11,046 bases of DNA, from assembly GCA_017538845.1 (NCBI GenBank), contig JAFYIC010000132.1, positions 1 through 11,046 on the forward strand. Direction: 5' to 3'. The translations under genes and the position numbers were made by a program. This stretch comes from Bacillota bacterium (lineage in GTDB: Bacteria > Bacillota > Clostridia > Peptostreptococcales > Anaerovoracaceae). Shown here piece by piece: positions 6,517 to 11,046 of the stretch (positions are counted from its first letter, which is position 1; the number at the start of each line of letters is the position of its first letter). Below the pieces are notes generated by a model. The model worked only from the letters and a program-made list of their open reading frames with translations, did not search any database and was not told the DNA's origin.

Positions 6517-6605
6517 AAAGAGCGGTAATACCGTGCTGATTGGCTGCCTCCGCAGGCGAAGCCGAGGACCGCAGTCAGTCAGTATGGTATTACCGCTCTT
6601 TTTTA
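6517..6605. terminator. Long structured bidirectional terminator between convergent genes
   Basis: A perfect 16-bp outer stem pairs AAAGAGCGGTAATACC (6517-6532) with GGTATTACCGCTCTTT (6586-6601), followed by a T-run to 6604. The 53-base loop is itself paired: CTGATT with AGTCAG (one G-U), GGCT with AGCC, and a GCCT-CCGC-AGGC hairpin. It terminates the gdpP operon on plus and, through the A-rich other end, probably the flavodiiron gene on minus. The large structured loop is unusual for a simple terminator. Confidence 0.85.
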
Positions 6606-6629
6606 TTGCCTTTAAGAAGTGTGGTGTTT

Positions 6630-9179
6630 CTAGATCTTGCTTACCAGTTCCTCTATCGGAAGTTTCTTCTCGTATGCTTTGAGCAGTTCTGCTGAGGCGG
6701 TCACGTCACCCATAAGGATGCCGCCGCAGAACCTTCCGTTGAGGAAGTAGAGTTTCTTGTATATCTTCTTGGCGTTGTCGCTCAGTTCCAGAGTCTTGTA
6801 GACCTGATCCTTCTTGCCGCCGTTATCGCCTATAGCGAAGAGGGAAAGTCCGAATCCTGTGAATGCGTTGGACGGTGTGACAGGTGTGTATTCAACTTCG
6901 TCACCTGCCGCGTTAGCTCCCGCAACAGCACCCATTTCCAGAGCCTGATTGTAGATGCCTACGCTTACGCCGTTTACTGCGGCGCAGTCTCCGCATGCGA
7001 ATACGTCAGCCGCGCTGGTTCTCATTCCGCTGTCCACTTCGATGAACCTGTCCACTTCGATGCCTGCCGCCGCGGCAAGTTCAGTGTTGGGTTTGTTTCC
7101 TGCGGAAACGATGATCATCTGCGCAGGATATACTTTTCCGTCCTTAGTCTTTACGCCTGTGACGGAATCGCCGCCTTCGAAGCACTCTACGGAAGCCTCA
7201 GTTACGAGGGTAGAGCCGCTTTCGTTTACGGCTGCCAGCAGTTTCATTGAGCCCGGGCCGTCAAGCTGCTTCTTCATGGGGCCTGTGCCTCTGTCCAGTA
7301 TGGTCACGTTCTTTCCCGCACGGTTAAGTTCCCATGCGGCTTCCAGACCGAGGACGCCTGCGCCGACAACGACTACGTCCTGTACGGAATCCAGGTTTTC
7401 TCTTATAGCGTTTGCATCGGAAAGTTTCCTTATAACGAATACGCCTTCTTTATCGTTGCCCGGAGTAGGTGGCATGTTGCACTCCGCGCCGGATGCGATT
7501 ATGAGTTTGTCATATTTTCTTTCTTCACCGTTGTCAAGGGTAAGATTCTTGGACTGTGTGTCTATGGCTGTTACTTCCGTATCAAGAGTAAGCCTTATCT
7601 TGTTTTCCTGATACCATTCAAGCTGTTTGCTGAAGAAACTGAGAGCATCGAATTCCGACAGAAGTCCCTTTGTCAGCTGTGGTCTGTTGTAGCAGAATAC
7701 CGGCTCGTTGGAGATTATCTCTACAGGAGCAAGAACGTTTCTCTTTCTGATGGCTTCTGCCGCGGAAAGTCCCGCGATGCCGCCGCCAATGATCACGATG
7801 CTGTCCGTGTTCTGTGAAACGAATTCTATTTCCTTGTCTTCTACCGCAACGAACTGCTCAGGACCTACGCCGCATACCGGACATGATTCCGGAGGCTTCG
7901 GTCCCTCGATGATCTCGCCGCAGACAAGACATTTCCACTTGCCGCTTCCCGCAGGAGCCGTTTCCGGTTCAACGATCTTTCCTTCCAGTACGGAAAGGCC
8001 GAAGTTGTATCCGAATTCATAGGCTTCCTGAAGCTGCGCCGGTGACGGCTTGAAGCGTATTCTCAAGCCTTCTCCGAAGACCTGCATCTTCAGCTGGCGC
8101 AGTCTTTCGATTATGTGGGGAACGCCTTCGCCGCTCCAGCCGTATGAACCGAAAGCGGATGCGATCTTCTTTCCGTGGGTGCCGGCGAACATGCCTATGG
8201 TCAGGTTCCAGATAGGCTCCAGAGCTTCTCCCAGAATGGTCGGTGTTCCAAGCAGTATGCCGTCTGCCCAGTAGAGTTCGCCCCTGACTTCCGCTTCATC
8301 GGAATATACCATATCGTAAAGCTTCACGTCGATATCGCCGGAAGCCTTGATACCTTCTGTGATCTTGTCGGCCAGTTCTTCCGTGTAGCCGTAAGCCGAA
8401 ACGTAAGGAACGACAACTGTCTTTTTCTCATTGGGGTTTACTTCCGTGGACCACTGTCTGCATATCTCGACGATCTTCCACGGATCATCATCCAGTACGG
8501 GACCGTGTCCCGGGCATATCATGTCGATGTCCAGATCTTTGATCTTCTGTATTCCGGAAAGGAGGTAACTCTTGAAAGGTCCGAGGATATTGTCAAAGTA
8601 ATATTTCAGAGCCCGCATGTAGCCTTCCTCGTCGGTGACCTTTGAATGGAGTATCCCGTCAAAGCTGTAGTGGGATCCGAAGGAATCGCATGTGATGAGC
8701 GTCTTGTCCTCTTCCACGTATGTGTACATGGTGTCCGGCCAGTGAAGATTAGGCGCGGTTATGAAACGGAGAGTCTTGTCACCAAGCGAAAGAGTGTCCC
8801 CGTTCTTTACGACTATGGATACGAAATCCGTGTTGGTGATCTCTTTGATGAACTTGATGGCTGTGGCTGTACCCACCAGTTTGATCCCCGGGTTCATCTC
8901 GATCAGTTTCACCGCTGAACCCGCGTGATCCGGCTCGGTATGGTTCACGATTATATAGTCTATGTCTTTGATGTCCGAAAGGGATTGGAGACTGTCGATA
9001 TACTGATCCATGAATTTGGCTTTGGCTGTCTCGAATATGGCGGTTTTCTCGCTTCCTTTCAGCATGTAGGAGTTGTACGTGGTGCCGAATTCAGTGTGCA
9101 TGATTATATCGAACACATCCAGGTCCGGGTCCAGTACTCCCGTCCAGTAAAAGTTCTGTTTCAGTTCCAGAGTTTTCAT
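6630..9179 (-). CDS. Class F flavodiiron protein (FDP-rubredoxin-NADH:rubredoxin oxidoreductase fusion)
   Basis: An 849-residue cytosolic enzyme that should reduce O2 (possibly NO) using NADH through a built-in electron chain. The metallo-beta-lactamase domain (1-250) has the complete diiron set H80-x-E82-x-D84-H85, H146, D165 and H225. The flavodoxin FMN domain (about 254-400) shows VPYVSAYGYTEELAD, LGTPTI and FGSYGWSGEG. A rubredoxin (413-448) binds iron by C417-x2-C420 and C433-x2-C436 with only 12 residues between the pairs, the short-spacer form. The C-terminal NADH:rubredoxin oxidoreductase (about 459-849) has FAD-binding IIGGGIAG (463-470), NAD-binding VVGAGVLG (604-611) and VFACGDCA (726-733). 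This order is that of class F enzymes such as the characterised Clostridioides difficile NADH:O2 oxidoreductase. AAGGAGG lies 7 bases before the start. It follows rpsR in the same direction after a terminator. Confidence 0.96.
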   Translation of the reverse strand: MKTLELKQNFYWTGVLDPDLDVFDIIMHTEFGTTYNSYMLKGSEKTAIFETAKAKFMDQYIDSLQSLSDIKDIDYIIVNHTEPDHAGSAVKLIEMNPGIKLVGTATAIKFIKEITNTDFVSIVVKNGDTLSLGDKTLRFITAPNLHWPDTMYTYVEEDKTLITCDSFGSHYSFDGILHSKVTDEEGYMRALKYYFDNILGPFKSYLLSGIQKIKDLDIDMICPGHGPVLDDDPWKIVEICRQWSTEVNPNEKKTVVVPYVSAYGYTEELADKITEGIKASGDIDVKLYDMVYSDEAEVRGELYWADGILLGTPTILGEALEPIWNLTIGMFAGTHGKKIASAFGSYGWSGEGVPHIIERLRQLKMQVFGEGLRIRFKPSPAQLQEAYEFGYNFGLSVLEGKIVEPETAPAGSGKWKCLVCGEIIEGPKPPESCPVCGVGPEQFVAVEDKEIEFVSQNTDSIVIIGGGIAGLSAAEAIRKRNVLAPVEIISNEPVFCYNRPQLTKGLLSEFDALSFFSKQLEWYQENKIRLTLDTEVTAIDTQSKNLTLDNGEERKYDKLIIASGAECNMPPTPGNDKEGVFVIRKLSDANAIRENLDSVQDVVVVGAGVLGLEAAWELNRAGKNVTILDRGTGPMKKQLDGPGSMKLLAAVNESGSTLVTEASVECFEGGDSVTGVKTKDGKVYPAQMIIVSAGNKPNTELAAAAGIEVDRFIEVDSGMRTSAADVFACGDCAAVNGVSVGIYNQALEMGAVAGANAAGDEVEYTPVTPSNAFTGFGLSLFAIGDNGGKKDQVYKTLELSDNAKKIYKKLYFLNGRFCGGILMGDVTASAELLKAYEKKLPIEELVSKI

Positions 9180-9186
9180 ATTGTGG

Positions 9187-9193
9187 CCTCCTT
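9187..9193 (-). promoter_or_regulatory. Ribosome binding site of the flavodiiron gene
   Basis: On the minus strand AAGGAGG lies 7 bases before ATG 9179. It sits only about 3 bases after the A/T arm of the upstream terminator, so the leader is very compact. Confidence 0.85.
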
Positions 9194-9196
9194 CCT

Positions 9197-9232
9197 AAAA
9201 AATCAGGCCGACTAAAAGCCGGCCCGTTTTTT
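9197..9232 (-). terminator. Terminator of the rpsF-ssb-rpsR operon
   Basis: On the minus strand, stem GGCCG/CGGCC (plus 9220-9224 and 9206-9210) with a 9-base loop, followed by TGATTTTTT (plus 9197-9205). An opposing T-run at plus 9227-9232 extends the hairpin by A-T pairs. It starts 12 bases after the rpsR stop and directly precedes the flavodiiron ribosome site, so the flavodiiron gene depends on readthrough or on a promoter hidden in this gap. Confidence 0.75.
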
Positions 9233-9244
9233 ACATATTAATCA

Positions 9245-9481
9245 TCAGTCAGCTGAGTATGGCAGAAGCGCAACCACTCTTGCCCTCTTAACAGCTGTTG
9301 TAACGTCTCTCTGATGTATTGCACATGTTCCCGTGATCCTCTTAGGAAGGATCTTGCCTCTCTCGGTTATGTACTTTCTCAGTTTTTCAACGTCTTTATA
9401 ATCTACAGTTTCTGCTTTATCGGCGCAGAACTGGCATACCTTTTTCCTGCGCATGCCGCCGCGTCTTTTGTTATCAAACAT
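9245..9481 (-). CDS. rpsR: 30S ribosomal protein S18
   Basis: A 78-residue S18, which binds 16S rRNA as a pair with S6 on the platform of the small subunit. The core [19 protein letters not shown] (26-44), LPKRITGTC and [12 protein letters not shown] are canonical. Cysteines C16-x2-C19 and C53-x2-H56 form a CCCH set, the metal-binding (C+) version of S18; many bacteria have lost it. ATG 9481 is chosen because AGAGGAG (plus 9490-9496) lies 8 bases upstream and the product begins MFDNKRRGG. An in-frame TTG at 9499 would lie inside the end of ssb. The ribosome site overlaps the ssb stop codon, indicating translational coupling. Last gene of the rpsF-ssb-rpsR operon. Confidence 0.97.
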   Translation of the reverse strand: MFDNKRRGGMRRKKVCQFCADKAETVDYKDVEKLRKYITERGKILPKRITGTCAIHQRDVTTAVKRARVVALLPYSAD

Positions 9482-9495
9482 GGTCTGTTCTCCTC

Positions 9496-10038
9496 TCAAA
9501 ATGGTATGTCATCATCATCGATGGCTGTGAATCCCGCGGGTACGGAATTGTTTGCCGGCTGGCTGTCCTGCTGCGGAGCCTGAGGTTCCTGAGCGAAGCC
9601 GCCCTGCGGAGCCTGCTGGTTCTGCTGGAAACTCTGTTCCTGACCAAAACCGCCCTGGTTCGTCTGACCGTATCCCTGGTTATTTCCCTGGAAACCGCCC
9701 TGACCGCTGTCATTCCGGTCTCCCCATTCAAGGAATTCCACTCTATCTGCAACTACGTCTGTAGTATAGATTTTTACGCCATCTTTGTTGGTGTAACTAC
9801 CTGTTTGTAATCTGCCGTGTACGCCTACGAGTCTGCCTTTTTTCAGGAAGCGTTCGCAGTTTTCAGCCTGTCTGCCGAACACTACGATGTTCGGAAAGTC
9901 AGTCTGCTGTTCGCCGCCGTCCCTGCGGGGCGGTCTGTCGATAGCGATGCTGAACCTTGCTACTGCCATCTGTGTCTCGGCTGTGTAGCGTACATCCGGG
10001 TCTCTTGTGAGTCTTCCTATCAATGATACGCTGTTCAT
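9496..10038 (-). CDS. ssb: Single-stranded DNA-binding protein
   Basis: A 180-residue SSB that coats single-stranded DNA during replication, repair and recombination and recruits partner proteins by its tail. The OB-fold (1-107) starts [19 protein letters not shown] and contains [31 protein letters not shown] and [15 protein letters not shown], all standard. Residues 110-170 form a disordered linker rich in Gln, Gly and Asn with GGF-type repeats. The C-terminal acidic tip DDDDIPF (174-180) is the conserved interaction peptide. Ribosome site AAAGAGGT (plus 10044-10051) lies 5 bases before the start. There are 14 bases from rpsF upstream and 14 bases to rpsR downstream, the classic operon that couples SSB supply to S6/S18. 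Confidence 0.98.
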   Translation of the reverse strand: MNSVSLIGRLTRDPDVRYTAETQMAVARFSIAIDRPPRRDGGEQQTDFPNIVVFGRQAENCERFLKKGRLVGVHGRLQTGSYTNKDGVKIYTTDVVADRVEFLEWGDRNDSGQGGFQGNNQGYGQTNQGGFGQEQSFQQNQQAPQGGFAQEPQAPQQDSQPANNSVPAGFTAIDDDDIPF

Positions 10039-10052
10039 TTTGTACCTCTTTC

Positions 10053-10340
10053 CTATCTCTGGTCTTTGTTGACGATGAGATGTCTCATTACAACGTCAGA
10101 GATCTTAAGTCTTCTGTCGAGTTCCTTAGGTAACTCCGGATTTGCCTCGAACTGGATGACTACGTAGTAGCCTTCATTCTTCTTCCAGATCGGATATGCA
10201 AGCTTCCTCATTCCCCAAGTGTCTACTTCGGAGACAGAACCATCAGCTTCGATGATACCTTTTACAGTTTCGATCGCAGCTTCCTTCTTCTCGTCTTCGA
10301 GAGCAGGGTCGATAATGAACATAAGCTCGTAATTTGTCAT
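10053..10340 (-). CDS. rpsF: 30S ribosomal protein S6
   Basis: A 95-residue S6, partner of S18 on the small-subunit platform. Standard features are MTNYELMFIIDPALEDE at the start, the WGMRKLAYPIWKKNEGYYVVIQFEA block (RKLAY-I-K-EGYY is diagnostic) and LDRRLKISDVVMRHLIV near the end. ATG 10340 is chosen because AGGGAGGTG (plus 10347-10355) ends 6 bases upstream. A GTG three codons earlier lies within that ribosome site and is rejected. First gene of rpsF-ssb-rpsR, transcribed from the promoter at 10412-10439, with a leader hairpin that may bind the S6:S18 pair for feedback control. Confidence 0.98.
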   Translation of the reverse strand: MTNYELMFIIDPALEDEKKEAAIETVKGIIEADGSVSEVDTWGMRKLAYPIWKKNEGYYVVIQFEANPELPKELDRRLKISDVVMRHLIVNKDQR

Positions 10341-10367
10341 TCTTTTCACCTCCCTGTGGACTAAATG

Positions 10368-10389
10368 GCGCTTCCCCTCACGGAAGCGC
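10368..10389 (-). promoter_or_regulatory. Leader hairpin of rpsF, candidate S6:S18 binding site
   Basis: On the minus strand GCGCTTCC-GTGAGG-GGAAGCGC forms a perfect 8-bp hairpin in the short rpsF leader, between the promoter and the ribosome site. Many bacterial rpsF leaders carry an S6:S18-binding motif with a conserved CCG that mimics the 16S rRNA site. Here a CCG (plus 10381-10383) lies at the top of the stem, followed by TGAGGGG. No T-run follows, so it is not a terminator. The hairpin is clear; its identity as the S6:S18 element is inferred. Confidence 0.5.
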
Positions 10390-10411
10390 AGAGATTTTTG
10401 CGTGCTTAAAC

Positions 10412-10449
10412 ATTATACACGAAATAGTTGACATTTCAAACACTTTTTT
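10412..10449 (-). promoter_or_regulatory. Promoter of the rpsF-ssb-rpsR operon with A-tract UP element
   Basis: On the minus strand, -35 TTGAAA (plus 10434-10439), 16-base spacer, perfect -10 TATAAT (plus 10412-10417). AAAAAAGTG directly upstream of the -35 (plus 10441-10449) looks like an UP-element A-tract, usual for ribosomal protein promoters. Transcription would begin near 10405, giving a leader of about 65 bases. Confidence 0.85.
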
Positions 10450-10474
10450 GCCGGTAAAAAAGGCCTTCTGACGG

Positions 10475-11046
10475 TTATTTCCACAGTTTTTCCGGGTAGA
10501 GGCCCTTATCCTTCATGGACTGGAGGGCAGAGACCACATCATCGCGGTCCTCTTTGTATGTCACTCCGTACCATTTATCTTTGGAAGAGAGCACTTTTAC
10601 CGTGGCTTTTCCTTCTTTGATCAGAATGTCGGGTATGCTTGGCAGGAAGTACTCTCCCTTAAGAGGATCCTCTGCCAGAGCTTTGTCGAGAAACGCCGGG
10701 AACCTTGCCACCATCTCATCCATCAGGCTCTTTGTGAAGCCCCAGAAGTTCATGGAAACTATGGTGTCTTTCGCAAGAGGCGACCAGGTCTCGCCCTTGT
10801 CTTCGCTGAAGCATATCTCGTCTCCCCGCGGCATTATCATTGTGCGCTCTGTGATCCCTGTTAGAAATCCTTCATCGTCGGTCTCGCACACGCCCCTGGA
10901 AACGTATCCGTTCTCGGTGATTGTCTGAGCAAGATCGAATCCTACCATGGACCAGCGAAATTTATCATCGTCTTCGGCCTTGAGCAGCTCTTCGTAGATC
11001 AGCTGAAACGCCTCGTGACCGTAATAATCGTCTGCGTTTATCACAA
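10475..11046 (-). CDS. Sugar-nucleotide-type nucleotidyltransferase, C-terminal part (5' end outside window)
   Basis: The last 190 or so codons of a gene that continues past the right edge. The fragment starts VINADDYYGHEAF, the conserved metal/substrate block of a clostridial nucleotidyltransferase family related to NTP_transferase sugar-1-phosphate enzymes. In that family the N-terminal GxGxR nucleotide-binding loop would lie about 100 residues upstream, outside the window. Later family features are SMNFWGFTKSLMDEM, GEYFLPSIPDILI and KWYGVTYKEDRDDVVSAL near the C-terminus. It is a cytoplasmic enzyme, likely making an activated sugar or related head group for cell-surface polymers; the substrate is not deducible. 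GTG at 11044 is an internal valine, not the start. The gene ends 35 bases before the rpsF promoter elements and no convincing GC-stem terminator follows it. Confidence 0.85.
   Translation of the reverse strand, partial: VINADDYYGHEAFQLIYEELLKAEDDDKFRWSMVGFDLAQTITENGYVSRGVCETDDEGFLTGITERTMIMPRGDEICFSEDKGETWSPLAKDTIVSMNFWGFTKSLMDEMVARFPAFLDKALAEDPLKGEYFLPSIPDILIKEGKATVKVLSSKDKWYGVTYKEDRDDVVSALQSMKDKGLYPEKLWK

Noticed and set aside
6493..6630. Remnant of a DnaC AAA+ ATPase after the DnaD-family stop codon, lost by frameshift
   Set aside because: The space before the terminator is under 30 bases and neither it nor the hairpin encodes Walker A or B motifs in any plus-strand frame. The ATPase is absent, not frameshifted.
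8175..8645. Plus-strand reading frame of 156 codons within the flavodiiron gene
   Set aside because: It is antisense to conserved flavodoxin and diiron domains, with no ribosome site and no recognisable product.
9482..9499. TTG start at 9499 for rpsR
   Set aside because: It overlaps the end of ssb and the extra residues MRGEQT are the translated ribosome site; ATG 9481 fits the S18 family.
10440..10474. Intrinsic terminator after the nucleotidyltransferase gene
   Set aside because: T6 and A6 tracts are present and can pair (CTTTTTT with AAAAAAG), but there is no GC stem followed by a T-run. The A-tract is better explained as an UP element of the rpsF promoter.
11042..11044. GTG at 11044 as the start of the nucleotidyltransferase
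   Set aside because: The codon encodes the valine before the conserved INADDYYG block, which lies about 100 residues into this family, so the gene continues beyond the window.
1..11046. CRISPR arrays, insertion sequences, phage genes or toxin-antitoxin pairs
   Set aside because: No regularly spaced repeats, transposase motifs, terminal inverted repeats or paired small toxin-like genes were seen on either strand.

Overview
The window reads as a chromosomal segment of an anaerobic Firmicute, most likely a Clostridia member with roughly balanced GC content. The evidence is the core gene order gdpP-rplI-dnaB, the operon rpsF-ssb-rpsR, a DnaD-family replication protein of clostridial type, strong AGGAGG ribosome binding sites, and a class F flavodiiron protein typical of strict anaerobes. 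An exact genus cannot be given from sequence alone. Clostridiales Family XIII-like organisms are a low-confidence guess.

Layout. Positions 1-208 hold the tail of a probable exported protein on the plus strand, followed by a small nitroreductase (260-805). A bidirectional terminator (823-864) closes this region against two minus-strand arginine tRNA genes, anticodon CCG (869-944) and CCT (1085-1160). Each tRNA gene has its own near-identical promoter, and each has a terminator. Divergent from them, an extended -10 promoter (1253-1281) starts a plus-strand operon: gdpP (a c-di-AMP phosphodiesterase without membrane helices), rplI, dnaB, a 65-residue DUF1858 redox-disulfide protein, and a DnaD-family protein. 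The DnaD-family protein carries at its C-terminus what looks like the N-terminal zinc module of the helicase loader DnaC, without the AAA+ ATPase. A large structured hairpin (6517-6605) ends this operon and also serves the facing minus-strand gene.

On the minus strand, from right to left, are the 3' part of a sugar-nucleotide-type nucleotidyltransferase (cut by the window edge), the ribosomal/replication operon rpsF-ssb-rpsR with a clear promoter and a leader hairpin that may be an S6:S18 autoregulatory site, and a terminator. Last comes an 849-residue class F flavodiiron protein (diiron beta-lactamase fold, flavodoxin, short-spacer rubredoxin and NADH:rubredoxin oxidoreductase in one chain).

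How it works together. Most of the window is core replication and translation: helicase, SSB, a DnaD-type helicase-loading adaptor, and ribosomal proteins L9, S6 and S18. Interspersed are c-di-AMP turnover and redox/oxygen defence (flavodiiron protein, nitroreductase, DUF1858). In many Firmicutes rpsF-ssb-rpsR and gdpP-rplI-dnaB lie in the same direction near each other. Here they face each other across the flavodiiron gene, which suggests an inversion. The most interesting element is the DnaD/DnaC-N-terminal-domain chimera encoded in the same operon as the replicative helicase.
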